A DNA stretch of 64,000 nucleotides from an uncultured Nitrospirales bacterium (GTDB taxonomy: Bacteria > Nitrospirota > Nitrospiria > Nitrospirales > UBA8639). Where the stretch lies: the NCBI GenBank assembly GCA_958295805.1, contig OY282373.1:901001-965000 (forward strand), written 5' to 3'. The position numbers and the translations under genes were made by a program. This document shows positions 52,319 through 60,599 of this stretch, in pieces (the first letter of the stretch is position 1; each line of letters begins with the position of its first letter). The notes under the pieces were generated by a model. That model had not been told where the DNA came from, searched no databases, and saw only the letters and a program-made list of their open reading frames with translations.

Positions 52319-52444
52319 CATTTCCATCCACCAACGACGGAAGAATCCATACAGTCGGTGTCGTCATGAGGAAACCACTTTGCCGAAGATTGGGTTCCGC
52401 GTGAACGGGTGGAGCGTTGATTTTCGGATCGGAATCCAGCATTG

Positions 52445-53794
52445 ATGACGCCGACCACCAACCGGCGTGCGCGTCTGTACGTGGACGTGGTCGGTCTCTG
52501 GTGTGCGTTGGGGTACGGCGCCCTCGCCTTTCTGTCTCGGCGACCAGCCGAACCCGACTTGTCGGTCTCCTTCCTCCTCGTCTTATGGACCAGTCTGCCG
52601 GTCTTCAGCCTGTACCTGTCCTTCTATCGCCGTGGCGAACCGTTTCCGGTCGGTCGTCTGATCGTCTGGGCCGTGGCCTTCCGGCTCTGTGGGTTGATCG
52701 GTGGGCCGTTTTTCGAAGACGACTTCTATCGCTACCTGTGGGACGGTTACCGCTTTGCGACGACCGGCACACCCTACGGCGTTGCCCCGGAAGCGTTTTT
52801 TGTCGATCCCGGCGTTCCCGCGGTGTTTCACGGAATTCTGGACGGCATCAACCATCCCGAATTGCCGACGATCTATGCTCCGGTCACGCAAGTCGTTTTC
52901 CTGCTCGGCTACTGGTTACACCCGGGCAGCGTCGCGGCCTTGCAGGTGATCGTGATCGTCGTCGATCTTGCGACCATCATGTTGCTGTTGCGCCTGGCCC
53001 CGGCGGGGAACGTCATGCTCTACGCGTGGTGTCCGCTGGTCGTCAAGGAGATCGCCTTTACGGCACACCCGGACGGCGTCGGCGTCTGTCTGGTGCTGGC
53101 GGCCATTGTGCTGGCTCGGGGACGTCGCTGGTGGAGCGCCGCGGTCTGCCTGGGAATGGCCGTGGGGGCGAAGGTCTTCGCGCTGGTGTTGGTGCCGTTG
53201 GTGCTGGTCGGCGCGAGTTTCGGGCACTGGGCCGCGTTCGTCGCTACATTGGCGGCGTTGTATGCACCATTCGCCTTGCACGGCGGCACGGACTTCGAGT
53301 CACTCCAGGTCTTCGCGCGGACGTGGGAGTTCAACTCGGCGGCATTCGGGTTGCTCACGACCGTCTTGCGTCCGTTCGAGGCCAAGCTCATCTTGGGCGT
53401 GCTGTTCGGCGCCTTCTGGGTAGGCTATTTTTTCCGATATTCCCGGAGCAGGACGCATGAGGTGCCGCGAGGCGACTGGCTGTATGGCGCGTTCCTTGCG
53501 GCGTCGCCGGTGATTAATCCGTGGTATCTGCTCTGGCTGCTGCCGTTCGCGGCGATTGTGCCGAGCGTCTGGGCGTGGACCGCCTCCGTCGCGGTCCTCC
53601 TCGGTTACGTGACCGGGCTCAATGTGAATGACTACGATCTGCAACCGCACCAGCATCCGGCGTGGGTCCGACCACTTGAGTTCGGCCTGATTCTGCTGGC
53701 GCTGGCCTATGACCTGTTTCGGCGCCGGTCGGCGGGCCTTGCCGGCGGGGTTGACGGTGGATGTGGCGACTGGGTGCGATGTACAAAAACCTGA
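52445..53794 (+). CDS. GT-C-type polytopic glycosyltransferase (mannosyltransferase-like)
   Basis: About 449 residues with roughly 11-12 membrane helices. The loop motif FFEDDFYRYLWDGYRF near residue 95 has the Glu-Asp-Asp of GT-C enzymes that use polyprenyl-phosphate sugars. The TTG at 52442 or ATG 52445 are possible starts. It uses a lipid-linked sugar donor to glycosylate something outside the cytoplasm. It is followed by a GT2 enzyme in a 16-base overlap, an arrangement typical of a donor-making and donor-using pair. Confidence 0.82.
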   Translation: MTPTTNRRARLYVDVVGLWCALGYGALAFLSRRPAEPDLSVSFLLVLWTSLPVFSLYLSFYRRGEPFPVGRLIVWAVAFRLCGLIGGPFFEDDFYRYLWDGYRFATTGTPYGVAPEAFFVDPGVPAVFHGILDGINHPELPTIYAPVTQVVFLLGYWLHPGSVAALQVIVIVVDLATIMLLLRLAPAGNVMLYAWCPLVVKEIAFTAHPDGVGVCLVLAAIVLARGRRWWSAAVCLGMAVGAKVFALVLVPLVLVGASFGHWAAFVATLAALYAPFALHGGTDFESLQVFARTWEFNSAAFGLLTTVLRPFEAKLILGVLFGAFWVGYFFRYSRSRTHEVPRGDWLYGAFLAASPVINPWYLLWLLPFAAIVPSVWAWTASVAVLLGYVTGLNVNDYDLQPHQHPAWVRPLEFGLILLALAYDLFRRRSAGLAGGVDGGCGDWVRCTKT

Positions 53795-54537
53795 CCGTCG
53801 GAGCGGTCATTCCGGCGTGTAACGAAGCGGACAACGTTGGCGCAGTGGTCACCGCGCTGCTGGATCTTCGCACGAACGCCGGAGACCGCGTCATTGACGA
53901 GGTCGTGGTGTGCGACAACGGATCGACGGACGCCACGGCGTTGCACGCCCGCGAGGCCGGCGCGCGCGTGGTCGGTGAGGAGACGCCCGGCTACGGTATT
54001 GCGTGCTTGACGGCACTTGCCGCTCTCCGGCCGGTGGATGTCGTTTTGTTCGTTGACGGCGACCAGTCGTTCGACGTCAGGCAGTCTCTTGACCTGCTGC
54101 GGGCCATTGCGGGCGGTGCCGATCTCGCCATCGGTTCCCGCGTGCTGGGACAGATGGAACCGGGTGCCTTGTCGATGCCGCAAATCGTCGGCAACCGCGT
54201 GGCGAGCCTGTTGATCCGGCTGCTGTGGGGGCGGACGATTACCGACTTGGGCCCCTTCCGGGCGATTCGCACGGATGCCTTGCGGCGGCTCGATATGCGC
54301 GATACCGCCTACGGCTGGACGGTGGAGATGCAGATCAAGGCGATTCAATTGAACATGCGACTCGTCGAGATGCCGGTGAACACGCTCCGGCGGCGTTTCG
54401 GCGTCTCGAAGGTTGGGGGTACTCTGAAGGGTGTCATTGGTGCCAGTGTCGGCATTCTGGGGACGATTGTCCGATTGCGATGCCGCCGAGTCGATGCCGG
54501 CGGAACGTGTTGCAACAAAGAGGAGGAACGACCATGA
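53779..54537 (+). CDS. GT2-family glycosyltransferase (dolichyl/polyprenyl-phosphate sugar synthase type)
   Basis: About 252 residues. ATG 53779 (MYKNLTVGAVIPACNEADNV) is preferred; 53761 is also in frame. GT2 signs are VGAVIPACNEADNVGAVV, VVCDNGSTDATALHAREAG and LFVDGDQSFDVRQS (DxD-type). GRTITDLGPFRAIRTDAL and YGWTVEMQIKAIQ match the DPM1-like family. It likely makes the polyprenyl-phosphate sugar for the upstream GT-C enzyme. It ends in an ATGA overlap with the DUF547 gene. Confidence 0.88.
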   Translation: MYKNLTVGAVIPACNEADNVGAVVTALLDLRTNAGDRVIDEVVVCDNGSTDATALHAREAGARVVGEETPGYGIACLTALAALRPVDVVLFVDGDQSFDVRQSLDLLRAIAGGADLAIGSRVLGQMEPGALSMPQIVGNRVASLLIRLLWGRTITDLGPFRAIRTDALRRLDMRDTAYGWTVEMQIKAIQLNMRLVEMPVNTLRRRFGVSKVGGTLKGVIGASVGILGTIVRLRCRRVDAGGTCCNKEEERP

Positions 54538-55409
54538 AGTTAATCCGAATGACGTCTGCCGCTGAACGCGTGCGACGCTGCTGTGGGATTGCCGTCAGTC
54601 TGCTCGTCGTGATGCTGATTGCCGTGACTGCACATGCTCAGCCCAAGTCGGAACTGATTCCGGAGTGGGACGCGAGCAACGAAAAGAACGACGCGCACGT
54701 CAATCACGGCGCTTGGCAGGAGACCTTGAACGACTATCTCCACGCCCACGACTCGGGCGTCAATCGCTTCGACTACGCGGCGCTCAAGGCGAGTGCAAAG
54801 GGCACCGCCAAACTTGCCACGTACCTGAAATATTTGCAGGGGCTCAATCCGACGGACTATTCCCGTGCGGAACAGAAAGCGTACTGGATCAATTTCTACA
54901 ACGCCCTGACCGTGCAGGTCGTGCTGGAGGCGTATCCGGTCGGCTCCATCCGCGAGATCAACGAGAGTTTCTTGAAGCGCCAGCTCCGGTCCGGTCCCTG
55001 GGACGACGTCCACGCCAAGGTTGACGGGCGGGACTTGACGTTGAACAACGTCGAACACGGCATCCTGCGTCCCATCTGGCGCGACAACCGGATTCACTAC
55101 GCGGTGAACTGCGCCAGTTACGGCTGTCCGAACCTGTCTCAGACGGTCTATACCGCGGACAACACCGAGAAACTGCTGGAGGCCAGCGCGCGCGCCTACG
55201 TGAACCATCCGCGGGGCGTGGATTTCGTCGATGACGACTTCCTGGTCATTTCGAGCATCTATGACTGGTACGGGGTGGACTTCGGGGGTACTGAGAAGTC
55301 GATCATCCAACACCTCATCACGTTCGCCGACGACGCACTCGCGACGCGCCTGAAAACATTCTCCGGGTCAGTGGACTACGAGTATGATTGGAACCTGAAC
55401 CAGCCGTGA
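54534..55409 (+). CDS. Exported DUF547 protein
   Basis: About 291 residues. ATG 54534 follows AGGAGG and overlaps the GT2 stop (ATGA), so the three genes form one unit. A signal peptide (GIAVSLLVVMLIAVTAHAQ) is followed by the DUF547 core: AYWINFYNALTVQVVLEAYP, LTLNNVEHGILRP and IHYAVNCASYGCPNL with the conserved Cys. The function of DUF547 is unclear. Its coupling to glycosyltransferases suggests surface glycan work. Confidence 0.88.
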   Translation: MKLIRMTSAAERVRRCCGIAVSLLVVMLIAVTAHAQPKSELIPEWDASNEKNDAHVNHGAWQETLNDYLHAHDSGVNRFDYAALKASAKGTAKLATYLKYLQGLNPTDYSRAEQKAYWINFYNALTVQVVLEAYPVGSIREINESFLKRQLRSGPWDDVHAKVDGRDLTLNNVEHGILRPIWRDNRIHYAVNCASYGCPNLSQTVYTADNTEKLLEASARAYVNHPRGVDFVDDDFLVISSIYDWYGVDFGGTEKSIIQHLITFADDALATRLKTFSGSVDYEYDWNLNQP

Positions 55410-55420
55410 GGCTGGTTCAG
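55395..55420. terminator. Strong hairpin at the convergent DUF547/barrel gene ends
   Basis: Perfect 11-base stem CTGAACCAGCC / GGCTGGTTCAG with loop GTGA, covering the DUF547 stop codon. No T-run follows on either side, so termination is possible but not assured. Confidence 0.5.
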
Positions 55421-55439
55421 GTCATGGGGATCAGAGGGA

Positions 55440-56270
55440 TCAGAAGGTGTCGAACGAGTACCCGAGCGACACGCTCCAGACTTTGGACTTCGCCGTGTTT
55501 CGACCGTCCAAGACCTCCCCGTAAGACACGCCGACGTTCGTGGTGTCCGTCGTGTTGAAGGTTGCCGTCCCTCCGAGGAAGTGAACGTCTTCCTCGACCT
55601 GGGGGAATGGTGCCTCTCCGATGTCGAGACCAGACAAAGCATCAACGAGCTTGTAGTTGATACTCAATCCGATGGCGTTTGTAACCAGCACGCCGCCCGA
55701 TACATTCATGAAGAAGTCGGACGGGATGTTGTTGTCACGGTCGCGGTAACCGAACTCACCGGATAGGGCGAACCGATCTGCGAAAAACTTGCCGACTATT
55801 GCCGACAATTCTACGCCGTTCCCGCCGTCGCCAATGGCATTGATGTGGCCGGTTTCGTAGTCTCCGGCGATGATTGCCCCGGCGCGCAGAGCGACGCTCG
55901 GCAATGATGGTCTCACCAGTTCGTCAGCGACGCGCCAGACGACGCCGACGTTGGTGTCCGTCAAGCCCCTGAAATTATCCCTGACCGCCGGGGTGTATTC
56001 ACTCTTGGCGAATCCCATCCGTAAGTCCATCGCGAACTCATCTGACAGCCCATATGTTCCTTGCACCGACACGGTCTCCTGCCTGAGATCATCAGCCAAG
56101 GTCATCTTCTTACTCGCACGGTAGAGCTCGGTGGCGTTCTGAGACACGTAGGAAATGGTGATGGATCCGGTTTCAGGGTCGGGGAGCCACGGCGACCCGT
56201 CGGCGAATGCGAGTGATCCGGTGGCAATCGTGGTCACGGCCACCAGGATAATCAATCTTGTTCGTTTCAT
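55440..56270 (-). CDS. Outer-membrane beta-barrel protein
   Basis: A 276-residue protein with a signal peptide (LIILVAVTTIATGSLAFA) and regular amphipathic strands throughout (e.g. SVQGTYGLSDEFAMDLRMGF, VWSVSLGYSFDTF). The C-terminal residue is Phe, typical for outer-membrane insertion by the BAM complex. No porin family is recognised. It is convergent with the DUF547 gene. Confidence 0.8.
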   Translation of the reverse strand: MKRTRLIILVAVTTIATGSLAFADGSPWLPDPETGSITISYVSQNATELYRASKKMTLADDLRQETVSVQGTYGLSDEFAMDLRMGFAKSEYTPAVRDNFRGLTDTNVGVVWRVADELVRPSLPSVALRAGAIIAGDYETGHINAIGDGGNGVELSAIVGKFFADRFALSGEFGYRDRDNNIPSDFFMNVSGGVLVTNAIGLSINYKLVDALSGLDIGEAPFPQVEEDVHFLGGTATFNTTDTTNVGVSYGEVLDGRNTAKSKVWSVSLGYSFDTF

Positions 56271-56310
56271 TGTGACGTTCCTCCAGTTCTATCCATGAAG
56301 ACGGACGTGG

Positions 56311-56685
56311 TTACATCTTGTAACGGCGCGTCAGGTAATAGTGGACGAGTTCCTGTTCGTCCGGCTTCCCGTTGCAATCGGTGCCACGGTTGCCCGGACA
56401 GAGCACGGTAATATGTTCGTCGTCCGGGGTGCCCGGTTTTTCCGCCGCGTCACGGGCTTCCAGGCTGTTTTTCAGGCTCAGGGCGCGATCCCGGTCCAAC
56501 TCGTCCTTGTGAATGGGACAGGATGGGCACACCAGCTTCTGGAACGTGAGTGCCTTGCCCTGCGCGTAGGCGCTTCTGGCGCTGACGCCTCCGCCGGACG
56601 AAAGGGAACCGGATGCAAATGCCGATGTCTGCAAGAAGGCACCGGCGAGGAACATCAACGTGAGAAAACCGATTGTTGGTTTCAT
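56311..56685 (-). CDS. Small exported Cys-containing protein, 124 aa
   Basis: ATG 56685 follows GGCGGAGGC. A signal peptide (GFLTLMFLAGAFLQTSAFA) leads to a mature protein with VCPSCPIHKDELDRDRA and LCPGNRGTDCNGKPDEQELVH. The two Cys pairs may form disulfides or bind a metal. It lies upstream of the barrel gene on the same strand (40-base gap), so it may be in its operon. The function is unknown. Confidence 0.65.
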   Translation of the reverse strand: MKPTIGFLTLMFLAGAFLQTSAFASGSLSSGGGVSARSAYAQGKALTFQKLVCPSCPIHKDELDRDRALSLKNSLEARDAAEKPGTPDDEHITVLCPGNRGTDCNGKPDEQELVHYYLTRRYKM

Positions 56686-56881
56686 CTGTTGCCTCCGCCT
56701 AAGAGGGTAAGAGATCGTCGCGACGATGAACATCGCCGCGACCCACAGACACATAGTCTAGCATGGGTCTTCAGTGCTCGCAATTCCTTCCTTCAACTGA
56801 CATTCAGATGTCTCTGCGAAGGTCAATTCGTTATCGTGAGCCGGTTGATGCCGAATGTGGCGTGGGCGAACGTGGCGTGGG

Positions 56882-58624
56882 CTACGATGAGGGACTTGCT
56901 CCAAGAATGCGAAACCGGACTTCATCCGTATGCGTATAGGCGGACGTTTCGCTGCCGACAAACAACCCACATCGATGGACCCCGGGTATCCATCCCGTTT
57001 CCGGTGGGGAGAGAATAAAGTAGCCGGACTGGTCACCCATGCCCATGACGACGTGGTCCCGGGTGACGGGCGTTTGATTCGAGGTCGCGTTGGACGTTTC
57101 TACAAAACATTCCGCACTGACCGGCATCTCATCATACGAGGCACTCACGAGTCCAAACACCAGATAAATCTCTTCCTGCGTGGTCGGGAACGTATCACCC
57201 GGATCAATGGGCATAAACTCATGGGTCCCCGTGGGCAGGTCATCCCGCATGACCCGGTTGGCGGAGAGCACGTAGCGGAACATGCTGAAATCGGCGTCCC
57301 GCCCCATCAACGACGCCCGCGTGTGGGTTTGCTTTTCAGGCGTGAGCCTTCTTGTTGCGATCATGTGATAATAGTCTTCTTCGGTCATCTGAGGTTGACC
57401 GTTCGGATCGACGGCGGGGAGGTTCTTCATCGCGTCACGTTTCTGGAGGTCGGACTCGGGAACGTGTCGGCGCGCCTTCTCTACCCATACAGCCAGTTTT
57501 TCCTTCGAGAGAATGGTCGTGTCCCCCTTGACCGGCACGTCCCGGATCGCTTCTTCAAATTCAATGGCCGCGTCATAGAGTATTTCAAAATGGTCTAAGG
57601 CCTCAGACCACCGTTCCAAGGCCATCAGGCATTGGGCGATACGAAAAAACGTGTCGGCATACGTTTCATCGGATGCCTTCATGGTGAGGACTTTTTCAAG
57701 GAGGGGCATGCCTTCTTTGCATCGACCAAGTTCCAGGAGGGTGAACCCGAGTTCGAGGTGAGCCTTGGCGTCGGTAGGATTCAGGGCCAAAATTTTTCGA
57801 AAGACGGGCTCAACTTCCTCATACCGACCTGCTTGAAAAAGTCTCCACGCGTCTGCGCGCAAGGACGCCCACTCTTTCCGTTCTGCCGCGGAGCCGTCCG
57901 TAAAAATAGGTTCGAAGCGACGCCCCCGTTCTTTAGTGGCCCCATAAATCACCGACATCAGACTGCGGGCTGCCGCGGCCTCGGGAGAATCGGGGGGCAC
58001 CATGTTCAAGACGCGGTTGACTTCGTCTCGCGCGCCTCTGCCGTCCAACACGTCAAACCGCACCCGGGCGTACGCCAACCGCCACCCCGGCACGTCGGGG
58101 ACCATCGCTACTGCTTTTTTGTACCATTTGACGGATTCCTCCAGGCGGTCGAGTCTTCGGTATTCCTGGGCCATCCGCAGGGGGGCGAGGGGGTTGTCGG
58201 CGTCAAGTTGTGCGATGCGTTCAAACTCAGCGAGCGCGTGCTCTTCTTCTCCCGCGCGAATCAACACGCTCCATTTTGCCCATCGGACGTCCAGTGCTCC
58301 AGGGGTCTCCCGAAGGATGGCGTCATACGCTTGAACGGCTTGCCGGGTGCGGCGGGACGTGGCGAGTACGTCTCCACGTAATTTTTGGAGCGTGAATGCG
58401 TGGGGATAATCCCGAATCCCTTGATCCAGAATATCCAGTGCGCGGTTTGGTGCCCCCTCCAGCCATTCGGCTTTTGCACGATCGGCGACCAGACGTATGC
58501 GTTGCTCGTCGGCAAATGCCACGGTGCTGACACTCAACGACAGGAGAAGGCCGCCAAGGAGTGTTCTGATGGTCCAGGGATATTTCCGCCGGACGGAGGC
58601 TGGAGATGCTGGGTGGTTTTCCAT
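56882..58624 (-). CDS. Exported TPR-repeat protein, about 580 aa
   Basis: ATG 58624 (MENHPASPASVRRKYPWTIR) is chosen because it directly precedes a signal peptide (TLLGGLLLSLSVSTVAFA). TPR units include FTLQKLRGDVLATSRRTRQAV, NPLAPLRMAQEYRRLDRLEESVKWY and RLFQAGRYEEVEPVFRKILA. The last 150 residues form a different, beta-rich domain (EEIYLVFGLVSASYDEMPVS, SGYFILSPPETGWIPG). It is a periplasmic scaffold by inference. It is divergent from the gene at 58757. Confidence 0.75.
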   Translation of the reverse strand: MENHPASPASVRRKYPWTIRTLLGGLLLSLSVSTVAFADEQRIRLVADRAKAEWLEGAPNRALDILDQGIRDYPHAFTLQKLRGDVLATSRRTRQAVQAYDAILRETPGALDVRWAKWSVLIRAGEEEHALAEFERIAQLDADNPLAPLRMAQEYRRLDRLEESVKWYKKAVAMVPDVPGWRLAYARVRFDVLDGRGARDEVNRVLNMVPPDSPEAAAARSLMSVIYGATKERGRRFEPIFTDGSAAERKEWASLRADAWRLFQAGRYEEVEPVFRKILALNPTDAKAHLELGFTLLELGRCKEGMPLLEKVLTMKASDETYADTFFRIAQCLMALERWSEALDHFEILYDAAIEFEEAIRDVPVKGDTTILSKEKLAVWVEKARRHVPESDLQKRDAMKNLPAVDPNGQPQMTEEDYYHMIATRRLTPEKQTHTRASLMGRDADFSMFRYVLSANRVMRDDLPTGTHEFMPIDPGDTFPTTQEEIYLVFGLVSASYDEMPVSAECFVETSNATSNQTPVTRDHVVMGMGDQSGYFILSPPETGWIPGVHRCGLFVGSETSAYTHTDEVRFRILGASPSS

Positions 58625-58756
58625 AAATGGGTTGTGGCCGTCAATGGAGGATGGTGAATTGTGTTTCAGAATCGTCTGTCCATAGTATACCATGAAGAAG
58701 AGGGGAGGGAAGGTTGCGTCTGCGTTCACGGCAATGAAATATTCCCAGGCTCTTTC

Positions 58757-59692
58757 ATGAAACTCTTTGTTTGTTCCGTCTGGTCCCTCTGTATCCTGTT
58801 TGGTCTGCCTCCCGCAATCGGTCATTCCGCAGAGCTTGAAGAGGAAATCCGGTTGCCCCTGGCCATGGAACTTTTTTTGAAGAAGCCCAAGAAACGCCAA
58901 TATGAAGTTCACGTTCATGTCACGAATATCAGCCCTGCCCCCGTGACCGTTGACGTGCATGACTTACCTTGGACCCCTCCGAATGATTCCAAGTGGCTCA
59001 TGGCGTTTCGAATGGATCCTCAACACAGTCCGATTCGACAACGCTCGTTTCTCGGAGAATTCGGATCATATCCCATTCGACTGATGCCCGGTGAGTCGGT
59101 GCAAGATAAACTGATCTTGAACCACCGGATCCCGACTTTGGCCGATGATATTCAGCGTTTCGGCGTTCAGCTTCAGTGGGATTGTCCGCCGCCTGCCTTA
59201 AAGTTTGTGTGTCGGTCCGGAATGCCCCGCACGATGACCATCCCCAAGAACGATCCTGGTCAGGCTGACGTGTATGCCGTTGATGAACCGGCTTGCCTGA
59301 CGTTGGAGCGGGACATTGGTCTCATTGAGATTCCACCGGACCATGAGGTGCTGTTTCTCTTGACTCGTCAATCCGTGATGAACGATTTGCACGGCGTGCA
59401 AACTCTTCTCTACCGGGTGGATGATTACGTGCGGCAGTGTCATCCGCCGTGGACGAATAGCTGGGGCGTCAGCTTTTTTACCGATGAACGATTTGCAGGA
59501 TTTCTCAGAGATGAAGCCGGCAAGCACTTTTTTGAAAAAGGAATCTGGCAGCAAACCAATATCGGGCAGTATTCCAGTCAGATACGAACCTTATATCGAT
59601 TTCCATGGCTGAGGGAAAAAGCCGATTCGCTGTACCTTTCGGTGTACCGTGACAAAGCACGTGAGCGGCCGGCAATCGAACCTCGACGCTGA
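58757..59692 (+). CDS. Exported hypothetical protein, about 311 aa
   Basis: ATG 58757 gives a signal peptide (LFVCSVWSLCILFGLPPAIG). The mature part is beta-rich (YEVHVHVTNISPAPVTVDVH) with four Cys. It resembles secreted Ig-like proteins by composition only. The C-terminal 100 residues are helical and aromatic (QQTNIGQYSSQIRTLYRFPW). The function is unknown. It is convergent with the aldo/keto reductase. Confidence 0.65.
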   Translation: MKLFVCSVWSLCILFGLPPAIGHSAELEEEIRLPLAMELFLKKPKKRQYEVHVHVTNISPAPVTVDVHDLPWTPPNDSKWLMAFRMDPQHSPIRQRSFLGEFGSYPIRLMPGESVQDKLILNHRIPTLADDIQRFGVQLQWDCPPPALKFVCRSGMPRTMTIPKNDPGQADVYAVDEPACLTLERDIGLIEIPPDHEVLFLLTRQSVMNDLHGVQTLLYRVDDYVRQCHPPWTNSWGVSFFTDERFAGFLRDEAGKHFFEKGIWQQTNIGQYSSQIRTLYRFPWLREKADSLYLSVYRDKARERPAIEPRR

Positions 59693-59698
59693 CCCATT

Positions 59699-60550
59699 TC
59701 ACGTCCCGACGTTTTCGATCCGCGCGATTTCTTCTGGAGTGAGTTCGAATTGGTCAATGGATAGATCGTCGGTCATGCGTTGTTCGTTGGTTGTGCCGGT
59801 TAAGGGAATCATGCCGACTTGCTGGGCAAACCGGAAGATGATTTGAGCCGGTCCCGTCGCACACCGTTTTGCGATCGTCTCAATTTCAGGGGTCCGTAAG
59901 ACGTCGCGGTTTGCGGTGAGCAGCGAAAACCCCTGGTACATGACGTCGTAGGTCTGACAGATCTCTCTGACTTCTTTGTCCCACCCCAATAAGGCATAGC
60001 AGCGGTTCTGGACCACCATGGGTTTAACGTTGGCTCGCTCACAGAGCCGTTGCAGTTGATCGGCTTGGACGTTACTGACTCCAATCATTGTGGTTCGACC
60101 GGCTTGATAGAGGTCTTCGAGCGCGGCCCAGACTTCCCAATCTTCTTGGCTTAATCCCCATCTCGCATAGGGCCCGTGCAAGATATAGGAATCGACGTAA
60201 TCAGTCTGAAGATGATCGAGTGAACTTGCGAATGATTGTTCGACTTGTCTGGTGATTGAAGCCGTGGGGTCGTATGGCGTTCGATGGTCTTGGCCTGAGG
60301 CCGGTGTGAATTTGGTTTGGAGAAACAGTTGATCCCGAGTGATCCCTTGCTCCGCGAGAATGAGCAAGGCTTTTCCAACCAAGGCTTCGTCATAGTGGAT
60401 CATCTGATTCGCGGTGTCGATGGCCCTGAAGCCGGCGTGGACGGCTGATTGAACGAGTCCGGACGTTTCCGCCTTTTTCCACGCCGTCCCGTACATGAAT
60501 TGTGGGATGCCGTGAGGGGCCGTGACGGGTTTCATGACGGTCGTGAGCAT
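59699..60550 (-). CDS. Aldo/keto reductase
   Basis: A 283-residue AKR. The catalytic residues are visible: Asp in RAIDTANQM, Tyr in IHYDEALVG, Lys in QTKFTP and His in YILHGPYARWG; the NADPH-binding part has IPLTGTTNEQRMTDDL. It reduces an aldehyde or ketone with NADPH. It lies 49 bases downstream of the PEP mutase fusion gene on the same strand, so a linked role (e.g. reducing a phosphonate aldehyde) is possible, but that is inference. Confidence 0.88.
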   Translation of the reverse strand: MLTTVMKPVTAPHGIPQFMYGTAWKKAETSGLVQSAVHAGFRAIDTANQMIHYDEALVGKALLILAEQGITRDQLFLQTKFTPASGQDHRTPYDPTASITRQVEQSFASSLDHLQTDYVDSYILHGPYARWGLSQEDWEVWAALEDLYQAGRTTMIGVSNVQADQLQRLCERANVKPMVVQNRCYALLGWDKEVREICQTYDVMYQGFSLLTANRDVLRTPEIETIAKRCATGPAQIIFRFAQQVGMIPLTGTTNEQRMTDDLSIDQFELTPEEIARIENVGT

Positions 60551-60599
60551 GGTGTTCGGTGAAAACGGCGAAGGAGGGACTCCTCCCGGGTTGGGACCA

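Noticed and set aside
52417-53460. A 347-codon frame overlapping the GT-C gene on the same strand
   Set aside because: Arg/Gly-rich shadow of a high-GC gene; the GT-C frame has clear membrane helices and the EDDFYRYLWDG motif.
52300-56760. A direct repeat of the tRNA-Lys 3' end marking an island edge
   Set aside because: No second copy of the GTACGACCCACCA end was seen on scanning downstream.
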